Shown: piece after piece, positions 7,658-16,583 of the stretch
How the letters are laid out: each line of letters opens with the position of its first letter
How positions within the stretch are numbered: position 1 is the stretch's first letter
NCBI GenBank assembly: GCA_019359315.1
Contig: JAHHHO010000010.1
Span: 55,435-119,434, forward strand
DNA: 64,000 nucleotides
Reading direction: 5' to 3'
From: Myxacorys californica WJT36-NPBG1
GTDB taxonomy: Bacteria; Cyanobacteriota; Cyanobacteriia; Leptolyngbyales; Leptolyngbyaceae
The notes under the pieces: generated by a model
What the model was told of the DNA's origin: nothing
The model's input: the letters and a program-made list of their open reading frames with translations, nothing else
The model's database searches: none
Position numbers and translations under genes: made by a program

Positions 7658-9067
7658 TTAAGAAGAGGCTAGACGTTGTTTTGCAGATTCTAGAGCGCGG
7701 TGGATTTGGTCAAAGCCTGTGCCGCCGAAGCTATTGCGAGCGGACACCACTTGTTCTGGTGCGATCGCGGCATAAATATCTTCTTCAAAGGCGGGATGGA
7801 GTTCCTTCCACTGATCAAGCGTCAGATCTTTTAGGAGTTTATTTGCCGCTAGAGACGTTTTGACGACTTTACCGACTAAATTGTACGCCTCACGGAAGGG
7901 AACGCCTTTGGCAGCTAAGTAATCGGCAACATCAGTCGCGTTTGAAAAATCTTCTGCCACCGCTTCTTGAAGCCGCGCTGTTTTAAACTCCAATCCTTCG
8001 CGCAACAAAATGGTCATCGCTTCTAGACAGACCTTTGTGGTTTTCACGGCGTCAAACAAGGCTTCTTTGTCTTCCTGTAAGTCTTTGTTGTACGCCAACG
8101 GTAAGCCTTTCATCAGCACAAGCAGGGCTTGCAGATGTCCAAACACGCGACCTGTTTTGCCACGCACCAATTCGGGCACATCGGGATTCTTTTTCTGCGG
8201 CATGATGCTAGAGCCTGTCGCGCAGCTATCTTTGAGCGTCACAAAGCTAAATTCTTGAGAGGCCCATAAAATGACTTCCTCAGACAAGCGGCTCAAGTGA
8301 ACCATGATCAGGCTTGCCGCGCAGAGAAACTCGATCGCAAAGTCGCGATCGCTGACGCCATCTAAGCTATTTTCATAAACGCTGCTAAACTCCAGCAATT
8401 GCGCGGTGTAATGACGATCGATCGGAAACGTCGTCCCTGCCAACGCTCCAGACCCAAGGGGCGATCGATTCACCCGCTCATAGATTTCACCTAAGCGCTG
8501 CCAATCTCGATCCATCATCTCAAAATAGGCGAGGAGATGATGCGCCAAACTAACTGGCTGTGCCCGTTGGAGATGCGTGTAGCCTGGAATCAACGTTTTG
8601 ACGTTCTGCGTGGCTAGATCTAGCAACACAGTTTGAAAGCCCCGGACGCCTTGACGGATCTGCTGAATTTGATCGCGCAGGTAAAGGCGCGTATCGGTTC
8701 CAACTTGGTCGTTGCGCGATCGCGCGGTGTGTAGTTTTTTCCCCACATCGCCCACAAGCTCGGTCAACCGCCGCTCGACCGCAAAATGTACATCTTCAGC
8801 ATCAATGCCCGGATTAAACTGACCCGCCTGGTATTCCTGCCGAATCTGCTCTAGCCCCTGTACCAGTTGTTCACCCTCTTCGGGAGAAATAATTCCGGTT
8901 TTAGCGAGCATTTTTGCGTGTGCCTGAGAGCCAGTGATATCGTATTCGATTAATTCGATATCAAATCCGATGCTGGCGTTAAACTGAGCGATCGCAGGAT
9001 GCAACGCGGTTTCAAAGCGCTGACTCCAGGTTTTTGACAGTCCATCAGAAGCTTGCTGTTGACTCAA
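7658..9067 (-). CDS. argH: Argininosuccinate lyase
   Basis: Last step of arginine synthesis: splits argininosuccinate into arginine and fumarate. The 469-residue protein has the fumarase/aspartase superfamily signature [12 protein letters not shown] on the flexible catalytic loop, [10 protein letters not shown] near residue 115, and TRLYLR and [10 protein letters not shown], which carry active-site residues. Length matches the family. It starts at ATG 9067, and prxQ follows after 7 bases, so the two are probably cotranscribed. Confidence 0.95.
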   Translation of the reverse strand: MSQQQASDGLSKTWSQRFETALHPAIAQFNASIGFDIELIEYDITGSQAHAKMLAKTGIISPEEGEQLVQGLEQIRQEYQAGQFNPGIDAEDVHFAVERRLTELVGDVGKKLHTARSRNDQVGTDTRLYLRDQIQQIRQGVRGFQTVLLDLATQNVKTLIPGYTHLQRAQPVSLAHHLLAYFEMMDRDWQRLGEIYERVNRSPLGSGALAGTTFPIDRHYTAQLLEFSSVYENSLDGVSDRDFAIEFLCAASLIMVHLSRLSEEVILWASQEFSFVTLKDSCATGSSIMPQKKNPDVPELVRGKTGRVFGHLQALLVLMKGLPLAYNKDLQEDKEALFDAVKTTKVCLEAMTILLREGLEFKTARLQEAVAEDFSNATDVADYLAAKGVPFREAYNLVGKVVKTSLAANKLLKDLTLDQWKELHPAFEEDIYAAIAPEQVVSARNSFGGTGFDQIHRALESAKQRLASS

Positions 9068-9157
9068 GAGAACCTACTCCGAGGAAGGGATAAATCACAA
9101 CTCCTAAGCCTACAGCAATCTAGAAATCTAAAATGGCCCATCGTGAACTACAAACGG

Positions 9158-9202
9158 CAAATTTGCTCTAACCAAATCTGCTCTAACCAAATTCGCTTTA
9201 AC
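9158..9202. repeat. Three tandem 15-bp repeats
   Basis: Three units lie in a row: CAAATTTGCTCTAAC (9158-9172), CAAATCTGCTCTAAC (9173-9187) and CAAATTCGCTTTAAC (9188-9202). The third unit carries the stop codon of the small membrane-protein gene on the minus strand. Confidence 0.9.
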
Positions 9203-9452
9203 CATAGGACGTGAGCGCTCTTGCCAAGTAGCCAACCACTAAACCGACTAACAGCGCCCATACTTGCCCGGTCTTGACAAATTGACCCCAACTCTTTCCC
9301 ACTTCTCCCGTAATATCGGTTTCTTTGAATTGCTGAGCTAAGACAATCCAATCGTCTGATACATGCCAATGAAACGAGTGCAAAGCGCTGCTGGCATGGG
9401 ATACGTTCGCTGCCCAAGTCGGTAAATCTATTAATACGTGAGTCATCGTCAA
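9198..9452 (-). CDS. Small protein with C-terminal membrane helix
   Basis: An 84-residue protein not recognised as a named family. The first 60 residues are soluble and rich in His, Ser and Trp (SALHSFHWHVSDDW). The end, VWALLVGLVVGYLARALTSYG, is one strong transmembrane helix with a short positive tail. The layout suggests a tail-anchored membrane protein. I preferred this frame to the overlapping longer one, which has no such organisation. Its stop codon falls in the third unit of a 15-bp tandem repeat. Confidence 0.6.
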   Translation of the reverse strand: MTMTHVLIDLPTWAANVSHASSALHSFHWHVSDDWIVLAQQFKETDITGEVGKSWGQFVKTGQVWALLVGLVVGYLARALTSYG

Positions 9453-9585
9453 TCTCCGCTAACACCTGAGAACAATTGCTTTATGTCGCCAGAATCTTGT
9501 AACACAGAAATCAAAGAGTGACTGATTTTCGGCAACGCAATTGATCTTCAGGTTTCCCTAGCAGCGGCATTAGCGATCCAACTTT

Positions 9586-9614
9586 AGCAATCTAAAGTTA
9601 AGAGCAATCTAAAG
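9586..9614. repeat. Direct repeat at the response-regulator stop codon
   Basis: AGCAATCTAAAG occurs at 9586-9597 and 9603-9614 (period 17). The second copy covers the stop codon of the response-regulator gene. Confidence 0.8.
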
Positions 9615-10337
9615 CAAGGACATGACCGAGTTAGCGACGATCGCCGCTTGTGTGCGATCGCGCAAGTTGAGACGACCTAAGATACTCGCCACGTGATTTT
9701 TCACCGTTCCTTCAGAAATATCTAGCGTTTGAGCAATTTCGCGATTGCTAGAGCCTTCTGCAATCAGCTTCAGCACTTGACGTTCACGCGCCGTTAGCTT
9801 CAGAAATCCGATGGGAAGGTCAGCCTCTGCCGCCCGTCGTTGAGCCAAGTTAAACGGCAGAACGTTGTTTAACGACTGCCCTGGTGGTGTATCCGCAAAG
9901 TATCTTGGCGCTTCGTTTGCGACTTCAACAGGACTCATGACCTTCTGCAAGATACCTGGACTGAGTTGAGTAAAGCCTTTATGAGCAGTCCGGACTGCAT
10001 TCGCCAGCTCATCTGGAGACATATCTTTAAGCAGATATCCTTGTGCCCCCACTTGTAGCGCTTGCTTAATCGAGTCCGCATCATCAGAAGCCGTCAGCAC
10101 TAACACCCGAATATCAGGGAATCGTTCACAGATCGTCTGGGTGGCGGTGATTCCGTCCATTTTGGGCATGGTCAGATCCATCAACACCACATCTGGCTGC
10201 AACGCTTCTACTTTTGCGATCGCATCGCAGCCGTTGTTCACATCGGCAACCACTTCCAAATCAGGCTCCTGCTCTAGCAATGCTTTCAGTCCTTCTCGAA
10301 TGAGATTTTGATCATCCGCTAGGAGTACGCGAATCAT
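9609..10337 (-). CDS. NarL/LuxR-type response regulator
   Basis: A two-component transcription factor of 242 residues. The receiver domain (about 1-120) has the acidic pair near residue 8, the phosphoacceptor Asp54 in VVLMDLTMPKMDG, and the LTASDD switch region. A long linker (about 120-170) leads to a LuxR-type helix-turn-helix (about 175-240: LTARERQVLKLIAEGSSNRE, then SEGTVKNHVASIL). No histidine kinase is adjacent, so the input signal is unknown. The stop codon lies within a 12-bp direct repeat (9586-9597 and 9603-9614). Confidence 0.9.
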   Translation of the reverse strand: MIRVLLADDQNLIREGLKALLEQEPDLEVVADVNNGCDAIAKVEALQPDVVLMDLTMPKMDGITATQTICERFPDIRVLVLTASDDADSIKQALQVGAQGYLLKDMSPDELANAVRTAHKGFTQLSPGILQKVMSPVEVANEAPRYFADTPPGQSLNNVLPFNLAQRRAAEADLPIGFLKLTARERQVLKLIAEGSSNREIAQTLDISEGTVKNHVASILGRLNLRDRTQAAIVANSVMSLL

Positions 10338-10595
10338 GGGTTAGATACCTCCAAATGTGAGCCGATAGAACGGGAGTTAAACGAGAAGAGCTAGGTTTTA
10401 TGAGTGAGGAGCAATCTGAGTTAATTGGAAATGGGGCGGAGCTACAAAAAGTTACTCAAGAAATTACGTTGTTCTGCGACACATTCACTAACTTGGTAGA
10501 TTTGGTAGCTCATTTTTTAACTATAACCGTAGATTAATCAAGTCTCAAAAGACAGAATTTTCTTCCGATTCGAGAAGAAGGTCAGTATGCTTTAA

Positions 10596-10619
10596 GGTTG
10601 AACTCGATTGGTTGAACTC
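10596..10619. repeat. Short direct repeat before the PMT gene
   Basis: GGTTGAACTC occurs at 10596-10605 and 10610-10619 (period 14), ending two bases before the ATG. Confidence 0.75.
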
Positions 10620-10621
10620 TT

Positions 10622-12166
10622 ATGCGGGTGTCTCAAAAGGTAGCAAAGCGAAATTGGTGGTTTTGGGGTGGACTCATTGGAATTTTTTTGGTTTCTCTGA
10701 GTTTGAGATTTTGGGGACTAGGGCGCTTTAATACGCTGGTATTTGATGAAGTTTACTATGCAAACTTTGCTAATAACTATCTCACGCAAAAAAGGTTTTT
10801 TGACGGGCATCCACCGTTAAGCAAATATTTGATTGCGATCGGCATTTGGGTTGCTCAGGCTCTCCCCTTTGGTAAAGACACGATAAACTCGCTGACTGGC
10901 TCACCTTTAAGCACTTGGAGCTACCGCTGGCTCAATGCCTTGACGGGTTCATTCATTCCACTTGTTGTAGCTGGAATTGCCTATCAGCTTAGCTTCCGCC
11001 GCCGATTTGCCTTGATTGCTGGATTGTTTGCGGCACTGGATGGCTTGTTTTTGGTTGAGTCTCGCTACGCCTTAAATAATGTTTATCTAGTTATCTTTGG
11101 TCTGTTGGGACTGCTACTTTTCTTGTTGGCACTGCACGCTTTATCACGCCAAAAACAACTGCTTTGGCTCTGTGGATCGGGTGTATTTTTTGCAGCTTCA
11201 GCATCGATCAAATGGAACGGACTTTGGTTTCTATTCGTCGTTTTTTTGCTGTGGATCCTCGCATGGATTCTGCGATTTTTGAGTTCTATTCAACACACTA
11301 ATTCTTCAGTATCAAGACCCTTTTCATCCGTGCAAAGCGCACCTTTGGAGGATGCTCGATCAGCGCAGGGCGCAATCTTAACGGAATTATCCCCTCCATT
11401 TTCTCCGCTTTATCGTCTGACTCAAATTAATCCGCTCTACCTATTGCTGTGTTTTGGCGCTATTCCAGCCCTGTTTTATTACCTCATCTGGATTCCTCAC
11501 ATTCATCTCAATCCTGAGTTCAATTTTGTAGAAGTTCAACGACAAATTTTTGCCTATCATCAGCGCGTAGGTAGCGGTTCTAACATTCATCCTTACTGCT
11601 CAACTTGGTATAGCTGGATTCTCATGCTGCGTCCGCTTGCGTATTTCTACCAAGTTACCGATAGCGGTGCTCCGCTGCCTACCAGTGGTTCGACGTTGGC
11701 ACTGGCTCCAGGACGAGTTGTTTACGACGTTCACGCCATGGGCAACCCATTTTTGTGGTGGTTTTCGTCGGGCGCGATCGTACTTCTGATCTGGGTGCTA
11801 ATCGAAAATTGGAAAGCGCTTCCGAGTCTAGCGACTCCCAATGTCCCAAGAGTTGGTCTGCTTCCCGCGCGCGACCTGTGGGTAGGCGTATTTTTATTTG
11901 TCAATTACATGGCGAATCTGTTGCCGTGGATGCCCGTATCGCGGTGTGTGTTTTTGTACCATTACATGGGGTCATCCGTGTTCGCGACGATGGCGTTAGC
12001 TTGGTTTGTCGATCGCTGGCTTAGAATCTATCACCTTAGATTTGCAGCAATGTGGATTGTCATCCTTGTAGTAGCCGCGTTTATCTTCTGGATGCCGATT
12101 TTTTTGGGATTGCCACTATCTGCACAGGAATATCAGATGCGAATGTGGCTGCGATCGTGGATTTAA
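10622..12166 (+). CDS. Dolichyl-phosphate-mannose-type protein mannosyltransferase (PMT family, GT39)
   Basis: A multi-pass membrane glycosyltransferase of 514 residues. It should transfer mannose from a polyprenyl-phosphate donor to exported proteins (family knowledge; donor and acceptor unproven here). The first luminal loop carries the acidic catalytic motif FDEVYYANFANNYL followed by FFDGHPPLSKYLI, the hallmark of PMT proteins. About ten hydrophobic helices follow, and a C-terminal four-helix region ends SAQEYQMRMWLRSWI. ATG at 10622 follows a short direct repeat. It stands alone on its strand, between the divergent regulator and convergent trmB. Confidence 0.85.
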   Translation: MRVSQKVAKRNWWFWGGLIGIFLVSLSLRFWGLGRFNTLVFDEVYYANFANNYLTQKRFFDGHPPLSKYLIAIGIWVAQALPFGKDTINSLTGSPLSTWSYRWLNALTGSFIPLVVAGIAYQLSFRRRFALIAGLFAALDGLFLVESRYALNNVYLVIFGLLGLLLFLLALHALSRQKQLLWLCGSGVFFAASASIKWNGLWFLFVVFLLWILAWILRFLSSIQHTNSSVSRPFSSVQSAPLEDARSAQGAILTELSPPFSPLYRLTQINPLYLLLCFGAIPALFYYLIWIPHIHLNPEFNFVEVQRQIFAYHQRVGSGSNIHPYCSTWYSWILMLRPLAYFYQVTDSGAPLPTSGSTLALAPGRVVYDVHAMGNPFLWWFSSGAIVLLIWVLIENWKALPSLATPNVPRVGLLPARDLWVGVFLFVNYMANLLPWMPVSRCVFLYHYMGSSVFATMALAWFVDRWLRIYHLRFAAMWIVILVVAAFIFWMPIFLGLPLSAQEYQMRMWLRSWI

Positions 12167-12182
12167 AGATTGGGCATTACAG

Positions 12183-12827
12183 CTAGACGTTACCCCCGTG
12201 CTTCTGAAAGACAGCCCGATAAACCGGATTGTTAAGAGACAAAACTCCTACCTCCCGCTCGGTTGGAACTTCAAACGGATTGTTTGGCAACCAATCTGAG
12301 TGTTGACGTGAAAAGGCAGGATGCTCAGAAAACCGATCAACCATTTCTTGTGCCACATCTAGCACATCAGATTGTACGAAGACTGTGCCACCTGAAATTA
12401 AATACTTCGAGAGTTGATCGACGATTTCTGGCTGCACGACTCGGCGTTTCTGATGCTTGCGCTTAAACCACGGATCAGGAAACTGGATGCTGATACGGCT
12501 TAAGGTTCTAGGCTCCAGCGATGCCAAGAGCGGACAAATCGACGTATTAATGTTGCAGAACAAATAATGTAGATTTTGTAACCCTAGTGCATCGCGACTT
12601 GCAAGCGCTTGATGTACCAACGGCTCTCGAATTTCTAACCCTAAAAAATTCCAGTTTGGTTCACGTTGCGCCATTTCTAGCACAAATTTTCCTCGCGCAC
12701 ATCCAATATCTAAGTGCAACGGCTGGCTTGCATTTCCATACACTTGACCCCAGTCGGGCATAGCGACTGGATTTTGGTACTTTCGGCTGAGGGGATTAAC
12801 ATGCTCACGAACTCGGACAAGCGCCAT
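12183..12827 (-). CDS. trmB: tRNA (guanine-N7)-methyltransferase
   Basis: Methylates N7 of G46 in tRNA with S-adenosylmethionine. The 214-residue Rossmann-fold protein has the SAM-binding DIGCARGKFVLEMA, NFLGLEIREPLV, and the family-specific IQFPDPWFKRKHQKRR, which contacts tRNA. The C-terminal TERE motif is also present. Length is normal for TrmB. Its stop lies 16 bases from that of the convergent PMT gene. Confidence 0.93.
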   Translation of the reverse strand: MALVRVREHVNPLSRKYQNPVAMPDWGQVYGNASQPLHLDIGCARGKFVLEMAQREPNWNFLGLEIREPLVHQALASRDALGLQNLHYLFCNINTSICPLLASLEPRTLSRISIQFPDPWFKRKHQKRRVVQPEIVDQLSKYLISGGTVFVQSDVLDVAQEMVDRFSEHPAFSRQHSDWLPNNPFEVPTEREVGVLSLNNPVYRAVFQKHGGNV

Positions 12828-12866
12828 AGATAATGTCAGTGAAAGATCTAAATTCTATCTGTCGGT

Positions 12867-14135
12867 TCACTCTTTTGCTCGACAAATGCCAAACACCGAG
12901 GTGTAGCCGTGCAGAAAGGTGCTGCTTCCAACAGGCCCAATTTCGCCATTGCAGAAAAATCCACTGACTGGCACGCTGTTCACATACTCATGAAACAGTT
13001 GCGAGTCGAAATTCGGTTCTCCGTAGAGAGCTTCCCCCCGTCCTAAACAGGCAAACATCAGCGCTGCCGCAGGGGATGGATTGGATGGCACCGTTTGCTG
13101 ATAGCGCTCTAGCAGCATTTCTAAATCGTCTGCCGACGTTTCCGAATCGCGCAGGTGAAACTGAATCCGTTGTCCCGGACGAATGCGATCGCCAATCGCG
13201 ATCGCGCCTAGCCGAGGATCAACGCCCATGAGCGTCCGAATTAGAAAATCTCCCTGATCGAGCGTTTGCTTAAACTCATTCTGAGCGATCCCGACAAAAA
13301 TCCGATTTTCTTGTGTAGCTAACTGGCGATCGTCTTCGTCTAAGCTCTGAATCAAGCCCTGCAAGAGTTCTAATGGGGATCGGCTCACAGGGCAAGACAC
13401 GGTGACATCCCCTGACCCATCATCTTCCTTGAGCGCCAAAATGATATGCCGTTCTCCTTCGGTCACCCAGTAGGGCTGACCAATAGGGCGACATCCCTGC
13501 GCCACGATCGTATCGATCGCAATATTTCCGCTCAAGGCAACGCCGACTGTACCTTCCCGGTAAAACCGATTGTCACAAAATAGGCCAGACGACCCACCCA
13601 TCATCCCAGAACTCGCCAAGCCCCCAATCTTGGCCGCTGCGGGGTAAGCGTAATCTAACCCTTGAAGCAGGTCATTGATTCGAGCCGAAAACGGATCAGC
13701 AAATAAAACAAGCTGCGGCTGATCTGCAATCGCCACCCCAATTAACTCTGCCCATGCCTGAGGCGAACCATCGAGATCAGGCAGTTCATCGCCAATAATG
13801 TGAAAGGGCTTCACCTGCACATCCGGCAAGTACGCCAATGTCAGCCCCAACGCAGGCTCCCCCTCAACTTCTAGCACTTTATCTCGCGAGGTCACCCCAA
13901 TTACGCCGCCACCACTACATCCCACTAGAGGCACCCCCGGAAGCTTCTCTTGCAGCAACGGCAGCAGCCGGGAATACTCACTGGCAAACGCGGAGGAAAT
14001 AAAAATAAATCCTAAATTCGCCTCTGCCTGTAAGGTTGCTTGGGCTTGCACTGTAACCTCTTCAACGGCTGCCTCTAGAAAAGGACGAGTTGACAAGGCG
14101 CTTGCCCACTTCATGGAGTCGGAGCTTGATGACAT
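12867..14135 (-). CDS. FIST-domain sensory protein
   Basis: A 422-residue protein with an N-terminal FIST domain (about 30-240: LVGCSGGGVIGV followed by ALGLTLAYLPDV) and a C-terminal FIST_C domain (about 260-410, ending GFFCNGEIGPVG and HGYTSVFGIC). FIST domains are predicted to bind small ligands, possibly amino acids, in signal transduction. Here the protein stands alone with no kinase or cyclase fused. A second ATG at 14114 is a possible start. It is divergent from cp12 across a 458-base gap. Confidence 0.85.
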   Translation of the reverse strand: MSSSSDSMKWASALSTRPFLEAAVEEVTVQAQATLQAEANLGFIFISSAFASEYSRLLPLLQEKLPGVPLVGCSGGGVIGVTSRDKVLEVEGEPALGLTLAYLPDVQVKPFHIIGDELPDLDGSPQAWAELIGVAIADQPQLVLFADPFSARINDLLQGLDYAYPAAAKIGGLASSGMMGGSSGLFCDNRFYREGTVGVALSGNIAIDTIVAQGCRPIGQPYWVTEGERHIILALKEDDGSGDVTVSCPVSRSPLELLQGLIQSLDEDDRQLATQENRIFVGIAQNEFKQTLDQGDFLIRTLMGVDPRLGAIAIGDRIRPGQRIQFHLRDSETSADDLEMLLERYQQTVPSNPSPAAALMFACLGRGEALYGEPNFDSQLFHEYVNSVPVSGFFCNGEIGPVGSSTFLHGYTSVFGICRAKE

Positions 14136-14593
14136 GATCTTTATTTCCGCTAACGGTGGACGAGAGGCTGTGAGGAGGTTGCGCTCGTCATGATCTAGTG
14201 TACTAAACCACGTTAGTTATGAATGGGCAAGAAGGGCAGGAGTACAGACTAATTGGTAGGTCTCTTAATTTACTAATTTACGTCTCTTATTGATGAAGGG
14301 ATTGAAGGCTACTGTCAATCTACTGTCAATGAAGGTAGGTAAATCAGGTTGATGGTGAATCAGGTTAATATAGAGTAACAATCGTGATTCAAATCTTAAT
14401 CAGCAAGACGGTTGCCTGACTTACAGATCCTCGAATCTTAAGAGTTTAGGGTTGGTTTTGGAGAAGTATAGTCAACCTCGTGTATCACAGAAATAGTGAT
14501 TTTAGGTGGGTAGCCGTTGAGGTCACGATGACCTACTCTCTCGAATTCTTTTAGGATTCAAGCTAGCTTCCCTTCAACAAAGGATGAGGACCT
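14136..14593. promoter_or_regulatory. 458-base divergent region upstream of cp12 and the FIST gene
   Basis: No convincing open reading frame is present. The region contains an 11-bp perfect tandem duplication (14309-14330), two AATCAGGTT copies near 14340-14370, and a GGTCA-CGA-TGACC inverted repeat near 14521-14533. The leader just before cp12 carries an AGGA ribosome-binding-like stretch. The size suggests an untranslated leader or a regulated promoter for cp12. Confidence 0.45.
14309..14330. repeat. Perfect 11-bp tandem duplication
   Basis: CTACTGTCAAT occurs at 14309-14319 and 14320-14330, in the long gap between the FIST gene and cp12. Confidence 0.85.
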
Positions 14594-14821
14594 ATGACGA
14601 TTAACGATATCGAAAAGAAAATTGAAGAAGAGCGTGATAATGCGCGTTCGGTATGCGACCTAAGCGGCGCATCATCAGGTGAGTGTGCGGCGGCTTGGGA
14701 TGCTGTGGAAGAACTCCAGGCTGAAGCATCTCACAAGCGCCAAGTTAAGCCCAAAAACTCTTTGGAGCAATACTGCGATGACAATCCCGATGCGGCTGAG
14801 TGCCGCATTTACGACGAATAA
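14594..14821 (+). CDS. cp12: CP12, Calvin cycle regulatory protein
   Basis: A small intrinsically disordered protein (75 residues) that binds GAPDH and phosphoribulokinase in the dark and inactivates both; thioredoxin releases them in light. Both redox pairs are present: Cys21-Cys31 and Cys61-Cys70. The AWDAVEEL core motif (residues 34-41) and the C-terminal GAPDH-binding tail DDNPDAAECRIYDE are intact, so this is a full-function form. A purine-rich AGGATGAGGACC precedes the ATG. A strong intrinsic terminator follows at 14861-14901, so the gene is probably monocistronic. Confidence 0.97.
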   Translation: MTINDIEKKIEEERDNARSVCDLSGASSGECAAAWDAVEELQAEASHKRQVKPKNSLEQYCDDNPDAAECRIYDE

Positions 14822-14860
14822 GGCTCAACTGCCAAATTACTAAATTTGGAATTTCTTCCG

Positions 14861-14901
14861 CCGCGAGGCTCTGAACCTTACAGAGCGATCGCGGCTTTTT
14901 T
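14861..14901 (+). terminator. Intrinsic terminator of cp12
   Basis: The left arm CCGCGAGGCTCTG (14861-14873) pairs with CAGAGCGATCGCGG (14881-14894) around a 7-base loop, with one small internal bulge. TTTTTT follows at 14896-14901. Confidence 0.85.
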
Positions 14902-14930
14902 CTGCGCTACCTTAGATATCGTTGCTGTCT

Positions 14931-15764
14931 ATGCTGACCCTCATGCTGCAAAAACTCGACCAACTGAAAGCGTTATTTGCTGATCTGGACAAAGCGCTAA
15001 TTGCCTATTCTGGCGGCATTGACAGTGCGTTAGTTGCGAAGATCGCCCATGACGTGTTGGGAGACGGCGCGATCGCGCTCACGGCCGAATCTCCCTCGCT
15101 TCTGCCTGAAGATCTTGAAGAGGCTATCACTCAGGCGGCTCAGATCGGCATCACTCATAAGATTGTTCAAACTTATGAATTAGAAAATCCGAATTACGCC
15201 TCAAATCCGGTCAATCGCTGCTATTTCTGTAAAAGCGAATTGCATGACACGCTAAAACCTCTAGCGTTGGAGTGGGGCTATCCTTATGTCGTCGATGGGG
15301 TCAATGCGGATGATTTGCATGATTATCGACCGGGCATTCAAGCCGCAAAAGAGCGAGGCGCACGATCGCCCTTGGCCGAAGTGGGCGTGACGAAAGCTGA
15401 AGTCCGGGAGATGGCTAAATATTTGGGACTACCCTACTGGGACAAGCCTGCTCAGCCGTGTCTTAGCTCCCGGTTTCCGTATGGCGAGGAGATTACGATC
15501 CCCAAGCTTCAGCGCGTTGGTCGAGCCGAGGTGTATTTAAGAAGGCTGGGTTGGAAGAATATTCGCGTGCGATCGGAAGGAGACACCGCTCGAATTGAAG
15601 TACTGCCTGACCAGGTGAAAGAGTTTGTGCTGCAAACTGACTTACCAACGCTGATAGATACCTTCAAAGCTTACGGATTTCTATATGTAACGCTGGATTT
15701 AGAAGGATATCAGAGCGGCAAATTAAACCAAGTTCTTCAGGTTTCTGTCAAATCAAGAGGATAA
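14931..15764 (+). CDS. larE: LarE-type ATP-dependent sacrificial sulfur transferase
   Basis: In Lactobacillus, LarE adenylates and thiolates a pyridinium carboxylate precursor of the nickel-pincer cofactor of lactate racemase, giving up its own cysteine sulfur. This 277-residue protein has the PP-loop SGGIDSALVA (residue 27 on), NRCYFCKSEL with two cysteines, and QPCLSSRFPYG. The Cys at 15459-15461 (residue 177) corresponds to the sulfur-donor position. No larA, larB or larC is nearby, so the substrate here is uncertain. ATG 14931 is chosen; TTG 14922 and ATG 14943 are alternatives. Confidence 0.85.
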   Translation: MLTLMLQKLDQLKALFADLDKALIAYSGGIDSALVAKIAHDVLGDGAIALTAESPSLLPEDLEEAITQAAQIGITHKIVQTYELENPNYASNPVNRCYFCKSELHDTLKPLALEWGYPYVVDGVNADDLHDYRPGIQAAKERGARSPLAEVGVTKAEVREMAKYLGLPYWDKPAQPCLSSRFPYGEEITIPKLQRVGRAEVYLRRLGWKNIRVRSEGDTARIEVLPDQVKEFVLQTDLPTLIDTFKAYGFLYVTLDLEGYQSGKLNQVLQVSVKSRG

Positions 15765-15812
15765 TTCCGTACTGGAATAACTTCTTCAAAACTTTGATGT
15801 ACAGCAAAGCCA

Positions 15813-16292
15813 GTGGTTGAGATTAGACCAATTCAGCAGCATCAGATCGAACAAGCCAAGCAAATTGTTACGGCAGTTTGCCTAGAGATCTGGCAAGGCG
15901 TACTGACTGAGGAGGATTTGAGGCGCTATGATTCGATGTCTGATATTGAGAATGTGCGATCGCACTATTTCGACAATTATGGTACGTTTTTGGTCTTGGT
16001 CGATAATGAACAAGTTGTAGGTACTGGGGCAATTCGACGACTCAATGATGAAGTCTCTGAACTCAAGCGAATGTGGTTTCTAAAAGAGTATCGAGGACTG
16101 GGACTTGGCTGGAAGATGGCTCAAATGCTCTTCAATTTTGCACGGCAAGAAAAGTATAGGAAAATCAGACTTGATTTGGTTAACAATGAGCGGCAATCAG
16201 AAGCACTCAAACTCTATAGAAAACTTGGTTTTTACTTTATTGAACGATACAACGATAGTCCATGCACTATATTCATGGAAAAGATTTTGTAA
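15813..16292 (+). CDS. GNAT-family N-acetyltransferase
   Basis: A single-domain GNAT acetyltransferase of 159 residues; acceptor unknown. The acetyl-CoA binding segment is KEYRGLGLGWKMAQML (around residue 90-105). The C-terminal ALKLYRKLGFYFIERY is the typical beta5-alpha4 region. The start is GTG at 15813. It follows larE by 48 bases on the same strand. An attC-like imperfect palindrome lies directly downstream, so the gene may have arrived as a cassette. Confidence 0.85.
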   Translation: MVEIRPIQQHQIEQAKQIVTAVCLEIWQGVLTEEDLRRYDSMSDIENVRSHYFDNYGTFLVLVDNEQVVGTGAIRRLNDEVSELKRMWFLKEYRGLGLGWKMAQMLFNFARQEKYRKIRLDLVNNERQSEALKLYRKLGFYFIERYNDSPCTIFMEKIL

Positions 16293-16319
16293 CAGCAGAA
16301 TCGGAAGGGTAGTCAAGCA

Positions 16320-16391
16320 GCCCAACACAGCATTAGAGCTGAACGAGAGAGGAGCTTATCGGTTATCTGCGTCGGCTAAACTCTGCCATTC
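16320..16391 (+). repeat. attC-like imperfect palindrome downstream of the GNAT gene
   Basis: GCCCAAC at 16320-16326 resembles the R'' box of integron attC sites. AGCTGAACG further on pairs with CGTCGGCT near 16370-16377 except for one bulged A, and GCGTCGGCTAAACTC closely resembles the conserved right half of attC. The expected closing GTTRRRY box is not clean (CGTAGCGCC follows). No integrase is visible. Tentative: a decayed attC or an unrelated hairpin. Confidence 0.3.
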
Positions 16392-16531
16392 GTAGCGCCA
16401 GAGAGGCTGAATTCGATTCAGTACACCATTAATTAGTCAGCAATGCAGAGATAGTAGTCAGTCGCCAGAATTTGGGCACTTTACCTAGTAGTTCGCCCCA
16501 TCAACTCCAGTGGGGGATATGGTTTTCCCGT

Positions 16532-16557
16532 GCAAAGCGTTGCCAAAGGCGTCCCTT
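16532..16557. repeat. Dispersed 26-bp repeat element
   Basis: Matches 2858-2883 at 23 of 26 positions. Core GCGTTGCC and GGCGTCCCTT. It lies in the leader just upstream of the TPR gene start and would be translated only if an unlikely upstream start were used. Confidence 0.7.
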
Positions 16558-16583
16558 CCCTTAACTACAATCACATCACACCT

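Noticed and set aside
9148..9465. Longer minus-strand frame (105 codons) across the small membrane-protein gene
   Set aside because: It has no domain, and the 84-residue frame in the same place has a clear transmembrane helix.
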